Shown here piece after piece: positions 46,629 to 55,003 of a stretch of 64,000 nucleotides of DNA. Under the pieces are notes generated by a model, which was given only the letters and a program-made list of their open reading frames with translations, was not told the origin of the DNA and made no database searches. The position numbers were made by a program, and so were the translations under genes. Position 1 is the stretch's first letter, and each line of letters begins with the position of its first letter. Location of the stretch: NCBI RefSeq assembly GCF_009749465.1, contig NZ_WBIS01000004.1, positions 62,001 through 126,000 of the forward strand, in the 5' to 3' direction. Source of the DNA: Agromyces terreus (GTDB lineage Bacteria > Actinomycetota > Actinomycetes > Actinomycetales > Microbacteriaceae).

Positions 46629-47462
46629 TCAGGCTTCGGTGCGTGCGGCCGGCCATCCACCTCGGTGCTCGCATGTGCGCGCCGCGCGCTCGGCTGCAGC
46701 CGACAACGCCTCGGCGACCGGTCGATTGCGGAGGCGCGCGGCGATGAATCCCGCGATGAAGGCATCGCCGGCGCCGGTGGTATCCACGACGCGCGCCGGC
46801 GCGGCCGCCTGTGACCACCACCGTGAGCCGTCGAAGGCGAGCGCGCCGACGGCCCCGCGCGTGACCACCGCGAGCGAGGCGCCTGCGAGCATCGCCTCCT
46901 CGGCCACGCCCATGGCCTCCGAGACGGGCCCAGCGCCGACCGAGCCGAACGCGACGTCGAGACCCGCGTATCCCGTGGATACGGCGCAGTCCTGACTGAT
47001 GATCGGTCGAACGAATCCATCCACGTGACCGCGGGCGTCGTTCCAGGCGCCGTGCATCGCCTCGCGCACGGCGCCGGCATCGCCGAGCATGCCGAGGTGC
47101 ACCCAGTTGACGCCGTCGATGGCGGCGATCGCATCCGCATCGGGGGCATAGTCGGCGGTGACACCGAACTCCTCGGAGACGAAGACCCGCTCGCCGTCGG
47201 GCTGCACGTCGATGCGTGTCATTGCGGTGGTGCCCGGCCGTGTGACGAGATGCAAGGGATCGAGTCCCGCACGACGGATGCCTTCAGCGATTACCCGCCC
47301 CGCGGCATCCGTCCCGATGGCGCCGAGGTACGCGGTCGGCACGCCCGCGTCCACAAGTTGCGCGCCAACGTTGAGGGCGTTGCCGCCGACGAAGCGGCCG
47401 GGCTCGGCCCCCAGATACTCGTCGATCGTGTTGTCGCCGACGACGGCTGCGGTGCGGGGCAT
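46629..47462 (-). CDS. PfkB-family sugar kinase, FrlD-like (kinase 1)
   Basis: A 277-residue ribokinase-fold kinase. Motifs: AVVGDNTIDEYLG, FVGGNALNVGAQLVDAG (substrate site), AYLGAIGTDAAG, and C-terminal VVDTTGAGDAFIAGF with the catalytic Asp of GAGD. The opening GDNTxDxY, GGNAxNV and terminal TCEHRGGWP resemble fructoselysine 6-kinase FrlD as I recall it. It lies 11 bases after the deglycase 1 gene and is the last gene of a leftward six-gene operon. It should phosphorylate the imported glycated amino acid at C6 of the sugar. It converges on the oxidase gene; the 125-base gap has no clear terminator. Confidence 0.88.
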   Translation of the reverse strand: MPRTAAVVGDNTIDEYLGAEPGRFVGGNALNVGAQLVDAGVPTAYLGAIGTDAAGRVIAEGIRRAGLDPLHLVTRPGTTAMTRIDVQPDGERVFVSEEFGVTADYAPDADAIAAIDGVNWVHLGMLGDAGAVREAMHGAWNDARGHVDGFVRPIISQDCAVSTGYAGLDVAFGSVGAGPVSEAMGVAEEAMLAGASLAVVTRGAVGALAFDGSRWWSQAAAPARVVDTTGAGDAFIAGFIAARLRNRPVAEALSAAAERAARTCEHRGGWPAARTEA

Positions 47463-47473
47463 CCCTCGTCGCC

Positions 47474-48487
47474 TCAGTATTGGATGCGGCGATAATAGCG
47501 GCGCGTGCTGAGTGGGTGGTCGCGCAGCACCTCGAGGTGGGCACTAACCCGCTCGAGCGCGGTCGCGAGCAGTGTGGGTGCGAGCAGCGCACGCAGTTCG
47601 GGAGAGAACCCAGGCAACTCGAAGTCCGCGGTATCGATGACCGTGAGCGTGTCGGTGATGCTCGGCACGAAGGCTTCGACGCGCTCGACGAGGGATCGCC
47701 CCGGGCCTTCGCCTTTGAGCGCGATCACGCTCACGCCGGACTCGAGCAGTTCGAGGGTGCCGTGGAAGAAGTCGCTTGCGTGAACGGGGCGTGTGCGGAT
47801 CCACTGCATCTCCTCGAGGATGCACATCCCGTAGTAGAACGCCTCGGGCCAACTGCCGCCCGCCCCAGTGATGATGTGGAAGTCGCTGCCTGCGATGATC
47901 TGCGCCAGCTCTGCGGCTCGCTCTTCGAACCTGCGCTTGATGCCGAGCAACGCGCCGGGAAGGCCAGCCAGGTCGGATCGTAGGCGGCGCGCCTCGGTAT
48001 AGTCGTCGACTGAGTCGAGGATCGACAGGGCGATGAGCAATGCCTGCACTGTGAACGTCTCGCTGGAGGTGTCATCTGCGGCGAAGCTCGTGAGGTTCGC
48101 ATCCGCTTCTTGCGCGAGCGGTGTCGCGGCATGCCCGGTGAGCGTGAGGACGAAGGCGCCCGCCGAGCGCGCGAACCGCAGCAGCTCGATGCTCTCGGCG
48201 GTCGTGCCCGACAGTGACGGGATGACGACGAGCGTCTTCGGTCCCAAGTGCACCGACCCAGTGATGACGAGCTCGGCCGGCATCTCGTGCAGCACACGCA
48301 GTCGTGACCGGGTCTGCAGCACGCGCACGGCCGGTTGCATCAAGATGCCGGCGCCGCCGGATCCGGCGAAGATCACCGTGTGGGTGCCGGCGTCGAGCCG
48401 CTCGCGCACGAGGGAGTCGATGCGGTCGGCGAGTCCGACCGCGGAGGATTGGATATCGACGAAGCGCTCTGGATCGAAGTTCAACAT
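47474..48487 (-). CDS. SIS-domain FrlB-like sugar-phosphate deglycase (deglycase 1)
   Basis: A 337-residue protein with two SIS domains (about 30-160 and 195-320). Features: VIFAGSGGAGILMQPAVRVL, VVIPSLSGTTAESIELLRFA with the sugar-phosphate-binding Ser/Thr, YYGMCILEEMQWIRTRPVHASDFFHGTLELL and the end RRYYRRIQY. This architecture and the C-terminal RRYY resemble fructoselysine-6-phosphate deglycase (FrlB), which splits the phosphorylated Amadori product to glucose 6-phosphate and the free amino acid. It is a clear paralogue of the protein coded at 52981. Position: after the epimerase gene, before kinase 1. Confidence 0.88.
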   Translation of the reverse strand: MLNFDPERFVDIQSSAVGLADRIDSLVRERLDAGTHTVIFAGSGGAGILMQPAVRVLQTRSRLRVLHEMPAELVITGSVHLGPKTLVVIPSLSGTTAESIELLRFARSAGAFVLTLTGHAATPLAQEADANLTSFAADDTSSETFTVQALLIALSILDSVDDYTEARRLRSDLAGLPGALLGIKRRFEERAAELAQIIAGSDFHIITGAGGSWPEAFYYGMCILEEMQWIRTRPVHASDFFHGTLELLESGVSVIALKGEGPGRSLVERVEAFVPSITDTLTVIDTADFELPGFSPELRALLAPTLLATALERVSAHLEVLRDHPLSTRRYYRRIQY

Positions 48488-48515
48488 GGAGGTCCTTAGG
48501 TTGTGGCTGATTCGA

Positions 48516-49439
48516 TCAGGTGGTGGCGGAGGTCTCGAGGGCGGCTTCGATCATCGCGAGCGAGCGGGCGAGCACGGGCTTCGGATCGAGGGAGTACGAC
48601 CCGTCGCCGAAGAGCTCGACCGTGATCGGGCCGGCGTAGGAATGTCGGCCGAGGTCGGCGAGGATCCGTGCGAGGGGTAGTTCGCCCTCGCCCCACGCGA
48701 GGTGTCCAGCCGGCGCGCCGTCGATGAGGTGCACGTGTCGGACGCGCTCGCCGAGCCGATCGAAGTAGGCGTCGACGTCGTCACCGGCGACCGAAATCGC
48801 GACCGTGTCGAGCGCTACGCCGAGGTTCGGCGCGGCGACGTCCGCGAGCATCCGCGCCGCGTCGCCGACGGTGTTCACAAGGTTCGACTCCACGCGCTGC
48901 AACGGTTCGAGCACGCAGTCGAGCCCGAGCGCACCGGCGTACCCGGCGATTTCACCGATCGCGTCGACCGATCTCTGCCACGCCTCGTCGCGCGGCGCGC
49001 CCTCGAGCCCGCGGCCGGGAGTGAGGAACAGTCGGGTGGCGCCGAGTTCGCCCGTGAGTTCGGCCGCCCGGCGGAACATCGTGACGCTCGCCGCGCGAAG
49101 CCGCGTGTCGGGCGACGCGACGTTCACGGGGTACATCACCTGCTCGGGTGTGAAGCATACGATCGAGAGCCCACGATCCGCGGCCAGGCGCCGGATGCAC
49201 CGTGCCTCGGCGTCGCTCGCCCAAGGCACGTGCAAATGCGGGGCGATGCCCCACAGCTCCACGTGCGTCCGGCCGAGCTCGGCGAGGTCGTCGAAGCACT
49301 CGACGAGCGGCCGGTGTTGATACGCGAAGTTCGACCCGGTGACCTGGCCGAGGGTGATTGGCGTGCCCGCGATGACGTGAGCCCTCGGCACGGCATCCGT
49401 TCCGCTCGCGGCACGCGACTCGGTCGTGGCATCCGTCAT
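48516..49439 (-). CDS. xylose-isomerase-like TIM-barrel epimerase, FrlC-like
   Basis: A 307-residue sugar-phosphate isomerase/epimerase-fold protein. Signature segments: LAELGRTHVELWGIAPHLHVP, SIVCFTPEQVMYPVNVAS, LDCVLEPLQRVESNLVNTVGDAARML, NLGVALDTVAIS and VRHVHLIDGAPAGHLAWGEGELPL. The metal-binding Glu of LEPL, the Asp of ALDT and the late His/Glu are present. The pattern matches FrlC, which interconverts fructoselysine and psicoselysine. It is coupled to the upstream permease (4-base overlap) and placed between transport genes and the deglycase, so it may widen the range of sugar epimers that can enter the pathway. Confidence 0.87.
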   Translation of the reverse strand: MTDATTESRAASGTDAVPRAHVIAGTPITLGQVTGSNFAYQHRPLVECFDDLAELGRTHVELWGIAPHLHVPWASDAEARCIRRLAADRGLSIVCFTPEQVMYPVNVASPDTRLRAASVTMFRRAAELTGELGATRLFLTPGRGLEGAPRDEAWQRSVDAIGEIAGYAGALGLDCVLEPLQRVESNLVNTVGDAARMLADVAAPNLGVALDTVAISVAGDDVDAYFDRLGERVRHVHLIDGAPAGHLAWGEGELPLARILADLGRHSYAGPITVELFGDGSYSLDPKPVLARSLAMIEAALETSATT

Positions 49440-50335
49440 TTGCCGATGCCCTCGGAGAGCCCCTTGACGAAGTATCGCTGGCAGATGAAGAAGAGCACGA
49501 CCACCGGGAGCGCCGCAATGACCATCCCCGCGAACACGACGGGGTAGTCGGTGCCGTGCTTGCTCATGAGGCTCGTGAGTCCGACCGGCAGCGTCTGCAT
49601 GTCGGTGCCGCTCGTGAACACCATCGCGAACAGGTACTCGTTCCACGAGAACAGCACGTGCAGGATCACGACCGAGATGATGATCGGCTTCGACATGGGC
49701 AGGATGATGCGCCAGAACGCCGTCCACCGGCTCGCGCCGTCGACCTCTGCCGCCTCGTCGACCTCGCGCGGCAGGTCTATCATGTACGCCCGGATGAGGA
49801 AGGTCGTGAACGGGATGCGGAACGCGGTGTAGAGAATGAGCAGCGCCCAGAACGTGTTGTAGAGCCCCATCGACTGGAACATCTTCACGAGTGGCACGAG
49901 CGCCACCGTGGGGGCGAGCATGAGCCCGCCGAGAATGAACCCTGCGGTGGCACCGCCGAACGGAAGTCGCACGCGGGTCAGGCCGTAGGCCGCCCAGGCA
50001 CTGATGAACACCGTCGTGATGGTCGACGTCACGGTCACGAGCACGCTCGCGGCGAGGTAACCGCTCACGCCACGATTCCAAGCGTTGACGTAACTCTCCC
50101 AGCTCCAGTCGAGCGGCAGCGCGAACGGATTGCCGAACAGCTCGGTGTTGGTCTTGAAGCCGTTCATGACCATCCAGAGCAGCGGGTAGACCACCACGAC
50201 GACGAGGCCGAGAAGGAACGACCAGATGAATACCCGGCCGACGATGCCGAGGAATCCAATGTGCGACACGCGTGGGTTCCTGGAGCGTCCGGCTGCGGGG
50301 TTGACGTTCGGGTTCACGGTTGTGGCGGTCACCAT
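49436..50335 (-). CDS. CUT1 ABC transporter permease (MalG-like) of the Amadori locus
   Basis: A 299-residue membrane subunit with about six helices. The EAA loop is LPREVDEAAEVDGASRWTAFWRIILPM, and the C-terminus is QRYFVKGLSEGIGK. The ATG 50335 lies inside the end of the upstream permease gene (7-base overlap), and its own end overlaps the FrlC-like gene. It forms the channel with the partner coded just upstream. There is no dedicated ATPase, as in the Bacillus subtilis frlONM system, which borrows MsmX. Confidence 0.9.
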   Translation of the reverse strand: MVTATTVNPNVNPAAGRSRNPRVSHIGFLGIVGRVFIWSFLLGLVVVVVYPLLWMVMNGFKTNTELFGNPFALPLDWSWESYVNAWNRGVSGYLAASVLVTVTSTITTVFISAWAAYGLTRVRLPFGGATAGFILGGLMLAPTVALVPLVKMFQSMGLYNTFWALLILYTAFRIPFTTFLIRAYMIDLPREVDEAAEVDGASRWTAFWRIILPMSKPIIISVVILHVLFSWNEYLFAMVFTSGTDMQTLPVGLTSLMSKHGTDYPVVFAGMVIAALPVVVLFFICQRYFVKGLSEGIGK

Positions 50336-51324
50336 TCCACCCTTCTGCGACGGGTGTACCAGAGCTGAGCGACGGCGATCGCGAGTGTGATCACGAAGAG
50401 CACGGTGGCGATCGCTGCCGCGTAGCCGAAGTCGTTCCGCACGAACCCGTTGCGGTACAGCCAGGTGCCGAGCACCTGGGTCGAGTTGTTGGGGCCGCCG
50501 CTGGTCATCACCATGACCTCGTTGAACACCTGGAACGCGCCCGAGATCGTGACGATCATCATGAGGCCGGTCATCTCGCGCACAAGCGGCATGGTCACGT
50601 GGAAGAAGCGGCGGATCGGACCGATGCCGTCGAGAGAGGCGGCCTCGTACAGCTCCGACGGGATGCGCTGGATCGCGACGGCGAACAGCAGGGTCGAGTA
50701 TCCGAAGCCCTGCCATTGGCTCATCGCGATGATCGAGACCATCGCGGTGCTCTCCTGCCCGAGCCACGGCTGGGCGAGTGCGCCGAGGCCGATCGCATCG
50801 AGCACGTGGTTCAGTAGGCCGAGGTTCGGCTCGTAGATGAAGTAGAAGAGCAGACCGGCGACCGTGAGCGAGATCGCCGACGGAACGAAATAGATCGCCC
50901 GCAGCGACTTGCGCCAGCGGGTGCTGCGGAGGCTCTCGATGAGCGCGGCGAGCACCAGGGCGCCAGCCACCTGGAACACGATCGACAGCACGGCGTAGAG
51001 CACGTTGTTGCCGAGCGAGGTCCAGAAGACCGGATCGCCCGCGAGCTTGACGTAGTTGTCGAGGCCGACAAACGTCTGGGTGCCGCTGTAGATGTCCCAC
51101 TCCATCGTGGAGAACCCGAAGTTCTGGACGAGCGGGAGGTAGACGAACACCGCGATGACGACGATCGCGGGCAGCACCCAGGCGAAGCCTCTGAGGTGGC
51201 GCAGACGGGAGGCGCCGGCGGGCCGACCCCGAGGCCGGCCCTTGCGCGCCTTCCTGCCGAGCACCACGGCCGTGGTGTCTGTGGAGAGGAAGGGGCCGGC
51301 CGCGGCCGACCCCTTCGTGGTCAC
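50329..51324 (-). CDS. CUT1 ABC transporter permease (MalF-like) of the Amadori locus
   Basis: A 331-residue membrane subunit. An Arg/Lys-rich N-terminal arm of about 45 residues precedes six helices. The EAA loop is IPSELYEAASLDGIGPIRRFFHVTMPL. The pattern GPNNSTQVLGTWLYRNGF is typical of the group. The GTG start overlaps the binding-protein stop (GTGA). It heads the channel pair of the second CUT1 importer in the window. Confidence 0.9.
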   Translation of the reverse strand: MTTKGSAAAGPFLSTDTTAVVLGRKARKGRPRGRPAGASRLRHLRGFAWVLPAIVVIAVFVYLPLVQNFGFSTMEWDIYSGTQTFVGLDNYVKLAGDPVFWTSLGNNVLYAVLSIVFQVAGALVLAALIESLRSTRWRKSLRAIYFVPSAISLTVAGLLFYFIYEPNLGLLNHVLDAIGLGALAQPWLGQESTAMVSIIAMSQWQGFGYSTLLFAVAIQRIPSELYEAASLDGIGPIRRFFHVTMPLVREMTGLMMIVTISGAFQVFNEVMVMTSGGPNNSTQVLGTWLYRNGFVRNDFGYAAAIATVLFVITLAIAVAQLWYTRRRRVEW

Positions 51325-52637
51325 TGTGCTGATGAGTTCGCTCCTTGCACGCTCTCCATGACCTGCTCGGGCGTGGAGCTTCCGCTGATGATCGCCTCGC
51401 CGCCGGCGAGCCAGGCGTCGGCGACCTCGGGAACGGTCACGGTATCGAGCCAGATCACGATCTGCGAGGCTTCGTTGACCTTCGTGATGCCCTCGAACAC
51501 GGCCCTGCTCGAGGTCTCCTCGGTGACGGCGCCGACGACCGTGCTCGGCTGACCGTACGGCGGCGACGAAAGGGTCTTGGCGTTCTCGTCGTTCGTCACG
51601 TATTTCATGAAGTCCACCGCGAGGGCCGCTCGCGGTGACTTGGCGTTGATGAGGTAGCCCTCGGGGGATCCCTCGATCGCGCCGGGGTCGCCCGGCGCGC
51701 CCTCGGGGGCCGGCAGCTGGAAGATGCCGAACTCGTCGGGCGTCAGGGCGTTGCCCTCGGCCGTGACCGTGTCGAACTCGAGGATCTCCTGGTAGTACAT
51801 GGCCGCCCGGCCGCCGGCGAGTGCCTCCTGAGCGGTCGTGTACAGCACCCCGTTGGTGCCCGTGCCGCTGTTAGTGCAGTCGTCGACGAGCGTCTTGAAC
51901 TGCTCGAGTGAGGTCAGGTAGCCCGCGTCAGTCCACTCGGCCGTGGCGGGGTCGAAGTCGGCGTGGAGCACGTCGGTCGGCACGTTATACGCGAAGAGCT
52001 GCTGCAGGTAGTGCAGTGCCGGCCAGCCGTCCTTGTTGCCGAAGGCGATCGGCTCGTATCCGACGTCGCGGAGCGGGCCGCACGAGTCGATCAGCTCTTC
52101 GAACGTGGTAGGCACCTCGATGCCAGCCTCGGCGAAGGCCGCCGTGTTGTAGCCCATGAACTTGCCGTTGTTGTAGAGCGGGACGCCGTAGTACTTGCCG
52201 TCGATCGCGAAGGCGTCGAGTGAGGCTTGGCCGAAGCGGTCACCCCATTCCGTGCCGGGGGCGATGACCTCGCTGAGGTCGGCGGCGAGGCCTCCGGTGA
52301 TGAAGTTCTCGGCCCAGTCGCCGGTCCAAGTGAAGTAGATGTCGGGCAGTGCGCCGCTCGCGGTGAGCGTCTTGGTCTTGTCCTTCACCGACTGGTCGGT
52401 CTCCTGGATGAGCTCGACATTTACGTCGGGGTGCTCGGTTTCGTAAGCCGCGGCGATGTCCTCGAAGTACGGGCCGAGAGGTTCGCCGGCGAACTTCGTG
52501 AGGATACTGAGCGTGCCCGAGTACTCGGGCTCCGCCGTGACGTCGGCGGCGGGAGCGGGCTCGCCGCCGGCGCAGCCGACGAGCGCCAGGGCCGTGGCCG
52601 CGGCGAACGCGGCCGCGGTGAGACTGCGTGCGTGCAT
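51321..52637 (-). CDS. CUT1 ABC transporter binding lipoprotein of the Amadori locus
   Basis: A 438-residue lipoprotein with signal peptide ending VGC-AGG (Cys22). The mature part is a family 1 solute-binding protein: TLSILTKFAGEPLGPYFEDIAAAYETEHPDVNVELI, SGALPDIYFTWTGDWAENFI, YYGVPLYNNGKFMGYNTAAF and GRAAMYYQEILEF. First gene of the leftward operon SBP - permease - permease - FrlC-like - deglycase 1 - kinase 1. Its neighbours suggest a fructosamine or a related glycoside as ligand, comparable to B. subtilis FrlO. A pseudo-palindromic operator lies 113 bases upstream of its start. Confidence 0.92.
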   Translation of the reverse strand: MHARSLTAAAFAAATALALVGCAGGEPAPAADVTAEPEYSGTLSILTKFAGEPLGPYFEDIAAAYETEHPDVNVELIQETDQSVKDKTKTLTASGALPDIYFTWTGDWAENFITGGLAADLSEVIAPGTEWGDRFGQASLDAFAIDGKYYGVPLYNNGKFMGYNTAAFAEAGIEVPTTFEELIDSCGPLRDVGYEPIAFGNKDGWPALHYLQQLFAYNVPTDVLHADFDPATAEWTDAGYLTSLEQFKTLVDDCTNSGTGTNGVLYTTAQEALAGGRAAMYYQEILEFDTVTAEGNALTPDEFGIFQLPAPEGAPGDPGAIEGSPEGYLINAKSPRAALAVDFMKYVTNDENAKTLSSPPYGQPSTVVGAVTEETSSRAVFEGITKVNEASQIVIWLDTVTVPEVADAWLAGGEAIISGSSTPEQVMESVQGANSSAQ

Positions 52638-52749
52638 GGTCTACCTCTTCTCAGGAGTGGAACTCGAAGGGGGATCGACGGCGCCGGGCGCCCACCGATC
52701 CGCCGTTGGTACCTCGGTGCTGACTTGGGAGCCGAATGTACAGGAAACC

Positions 52750-52763
52750 TGATACCGGTACCA
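52750..52763. promoter_or_regulatory. LacI-type operator, copy near the SBP operon
   Basis: TGATACCGGTACCA, a pseudo-palindrome with a CCGG centre, two mismatches between the half sites. The same 14 bases occur at 52919. Probable site of the LacI protein coded at 55004. Confidence 0.75.
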
Positions 52764-52918
52764 GTCCCAATTTCCCTACCGGCCGCCTCGTGCCAGTCTT
52801 CCGTGCCTGATTCCGCACTTTCACTGTGCGAGCAAGCCTTGAAGTACATGGGACTTTTCACCATGCTTGCGAAAGGAGTTGACGGCCCTGCATGCATCGT
52901 GTCAGCATTGGCGCCATC

Positions 52919-52932
52919 TGATACCGGTACCA
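52919..52932. promoter_or_regulatory. LacI-type operator, copy near the deglycase 2 operon
   Basis: Identical TGATACCGGTACCA, 169 bases from the other copy and 49 bases before the deglycase 2 start. Preceding CTG is also shared. One regulator could loop the region and silence both operons together. Confidence 0.75.
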
Positions 52933-52980
52933 CATTGATAGTTGCCGGCCGGCAGTGATCCCACTCGAAAGGACAACCGA

Positions 52981-53982
52981 ATGCTCGGCTTCAAGGAGCC
53001 CGAATTCCGCAGCCAGACGGCCAGTGCCGTCGGGCTCCGCCCCAGAATCGAGGAGCTTGTCGACCGACTGCTCGACGAGGGCATCGACAACGTGCTTCTC
53101 GTCGGCGCGGGCGGCACCTATGCCCAGATGTGGCCGTACGAATTCCTCGCACGCCAGAAGTCGGTGCTCCCGGTGCGCTCGGCGATTGCTGCCGAACTCA
53201 TCGAGTCCGGCGACGCGTCGCTCGGCGAGCGCACGCTCGTTGTGGTGACCTCGGTCACGGGCACCACCGATGACGTCATCCGAGCGCTCGAGTACGTGCA
53301 GCGATTCGGGGCGAAGACCGTCGCCTTCACCGGGTACGCGACCTCGCCGATCGCCCTGAACGTCGACCACGCGCTCATCTCCGAACCGAAGACATGGCCG
53401 TTCGACATGCAGCTGCTTCTGCTCGTCGGCCGTATCCTGCACCGGCGTGGCGAGTTCGACGGCTATCCCTCGCTCGCTGATGAGCTCGAGCAGCTGCCCG
53501 ACGCGCTCGTCGTCGCTGCCGAACAGGCCGAGCCAGTCGCCGCGGCGTTCGCAGAGGCCCACAAGGACACCGACTACTACTTCCTCATCGGTGGCGGGCC
53601 GCTCTGGGGGTTCACCTACCTGTACTCGATGTGCATCCTTGAGGAGATGCAGTGGCTGCGCACTACGCGCGTGCACAGCGCCGAGTTCTTCCACGGCTCG
53701 CTCGAGCTGCTCGAGGAGGACACCGCAGTCATCGTATTCCAGGGAGAGGACGAGACCCGCCCGATCACCGATCGTGCCGAGTCGTTCGTCAAGCGCATCT
53801 CGAACGACGTGTCCGTCTTCGATACGCGCGACTACGCGCTCGACGGCTTCAGCCCCGAGAACCGGGCGCTCATCGCGCCGATCGTGCTCGACACCGTGAT
53901 GGGCCGCGTGAGCAAGCACCTCGAGCGCGTACGCGGGCACTCGCTCGACCTTCGGCGCTACTACCGCGTCATGGAGTACTGA
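52981..53982 (+). CDS. SIS-domain FrlB-like sugar-phosphate deglycase (deglycase 2)
   Basis: A 333-residue double-SIS protein from ATG 52981, with AAAGGA upstream; the frame extends 13 codons further back but overlaps the operator. Motifs: VLLVGAGGTYAQMWPYEFLA, LVVVTSVTGTTDDVIRALEYVQRFG, YLYSMCILEEMQWLRTTRVHSAEFFHGSLELLEE, ERAESFV-like DRAESFVKRISNDVSVFD and terminal DLRRYYRVMEY. It resembles E. coli FrlB more closely than deglycase 1 does, judging by the RRYYxxxxEY-type end and the TTDDVI segment. The expected reaction is cleavage of a 6-phosphorylated glycated amino acid to a hexose phosphate and an amino acid. First gene of SIS2 - kinase 2 - LacI. Confidence 0.9.
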   Translation: MLGFKEPEFRSQTASAVGLRPRIEELVDRLLDEGIDNVLLVGAGGTYAQMWPYEFLARQKSVLPVRSAIAAELIESGDASLGERTLVVVTSVTGTTDDVIRALEYVQRFGAKTVAFTGYATSPIALNVDHALISEPKTWPFDMQLLLLVGRILHRRGEFDGYPSLADELEQLPDALVVAAEQAEPVAAAFAEAHKDTDYYFLIGGGPLWGFTYLYSMCILEEMQWLRTTRVHSAEFFHGSLELLEEDTAVIVFQGEDETRPITDRAESFVKRISNDVSVFDTRDYALDGFSPENRALIAPIVLDTVMGRVSKHLERVRGHSLDLRRYYRVMEY

Positions 53983-54001
53983 GCGCGCACTGCGTGCGAA
54001 T

Positions 54002-54033
54002 GGCGAGACCGGGCTCTCGAGCCCGGTCTCGCC
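54002..54033 (+). terminator. hairpin between deglycase 2 and kinase 2 genes
   Basis: GGCGAGACCGGGCT and its perfect complement enclose a CTCG tetraloop, 19 bases after the deglycase stop. There is no T tract. As with the hairpin at 42590, it follows the first gene of an operon and may set mRNA stability or partial read-through. Confidence 0.7.
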
Positions 54034-54084
54034 GCAGCCGAGCGTCGCAAGGCAGCGGCGCGGAGAACTGGGATCGGAGAGCTC

Positions 54085-54975
54085 ATGCGAGTACTGGGGT
54101 TCGGGGACAACATCGTCGACCGCTTCCTCGACAGGGGGATCGACTACCCGGGCGGCAACGCCGTCAACGTGGCGGTGTTCGCGAACCGGCTGGGCGTCGA
54201 GGCATCCTATGCTGGCGTGTTCGGCAGTGACGAGCTAGGGGTGTTCCTCCGTGCCGCGATCGAGGCCGAAGGGGTCTCGACCGAGCGCAGCATCGTTCGA
54301 GACGGTGAGACAGGCGTCTCGACGCTGCGGGTCGACGACGGCGACCGGGTCTTTCTCGGCTGGAACGGCGGGGGCGTCACGGTGCGCGAGCCCGTCACGC
54401 TCGACGAGACCGGCCTCGCGCAACCGAGCGGCTTCGATCTCGTGCACTCGAGCGTCTATTCGGGCGTCGAGACCGAGCTGCCGCGACTGCACGAGACCGG
54501 CGTGCTTGTGAGCTACGACCTGTCCAGCGAGCCCGAATTCCGCAGTCCCGACTACCTCGATCGGGTGGCGCCTCATCTCGACCTTGCGCTCGTCTCCTGC
54601 TCGGGACTCGAAGACGCCGATGCGCGCGCCTTGCTCGACGAGATCGTGCAGCGCGGGGCATCTGTCGCTCTCGGCACACGTGGCACCCACGGGGCGCTCG
54701 TGTCCGACGGTCGGGTTCGGCTAGAGGCGCCGGCCCGCGTCATCGACGATGCCGGGGCGTTCGTCGACACCATGGGCTGCGGCGACGCGTTCCTCGCTGG
54801 CTTCGTTGTCTCTCTGTTCGGCGACGGGTGGAGTCGCCGTACACCCCCCGATGTTGAGGCCCTCGCGCATGCACTCGCGGCTGGGGCGGATGCAGCGTTG
54901 ACGCAGTGCTTCGTCGAGGGAGCCTTCGGCCGGGGCCGCCCGGTGGGCGACGCCGTCGCCAGTAGCATGTGGTGA
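54085..54975 (+). CDS. PfkB-family sugar kinase, FrlD-like (kinase 2)
   Basis: A 296-residue kinase starting MRVLGFGDNIVDRFLDRG. Then come DYPGGNAVNVAVFANRLGVEASY, DDGDRVFLGWNGGG, SYDLSSEPEFRS and DTMGCGDAFLAGF (the second Gly of GAGD is preceded by Cys). The GDNxVD, GGNAVNVAV and DTMGxGD runs are those of fructoselysine 6-kinase FrlD as I recall it. The gene follows the deglycase 2 gene and a hairpin, and precedes the LacI gene, so the three form a compact kinase - deglycase - regulator set. C-terminal 30 residues (ALTQCFVEGAFGRGRPVG) are an extension relative to FrlD. Confidence 0.9.
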   Translation: MRVLGFGDNIVDRFLDRGIDYPGGNAVNVAVFANRLGVEASYAGVFGSDELGVFLRAAIEAEGVSTERSIVRDGETGVSTLRVDDGDRVFLGWNGGGVTVREPVTLDETGLAQPSGFDLVHSSVYSGVETELPRLHETGVLVSYDLSSEPEFRSPDYLDRVAPHLDLALVSCSGLEDADARALLDEIVQRGASVALGTRGTHGALVSDGRVRLEAPARVIDDAGAFVDTMGCGDAFLAGFVVSLFGDGWSRRTPPDVEALAHALAAGADAALTQCFVEGAFGRGRPVGDAVASSMW

Positions 54976-55003
54976 GCTGGTGAGGCGTAAGGAGGGCGGG
55001 TCG

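Larger units (their letters stand above)
52638..52980. promoter_or_regulatory. divergent control region of the two frl-like operons
   Basis: Gene-free region of 343 bases between the leftward SBP operon and the rightward deglycase 2 operon. It holds two copies of one operator (listed separately) and a TTGACG at 52879 that may be the -35 box of the rightward promoter, placing the right operator just after its -10. Nothing else was recognised. Confidence 0.6.
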
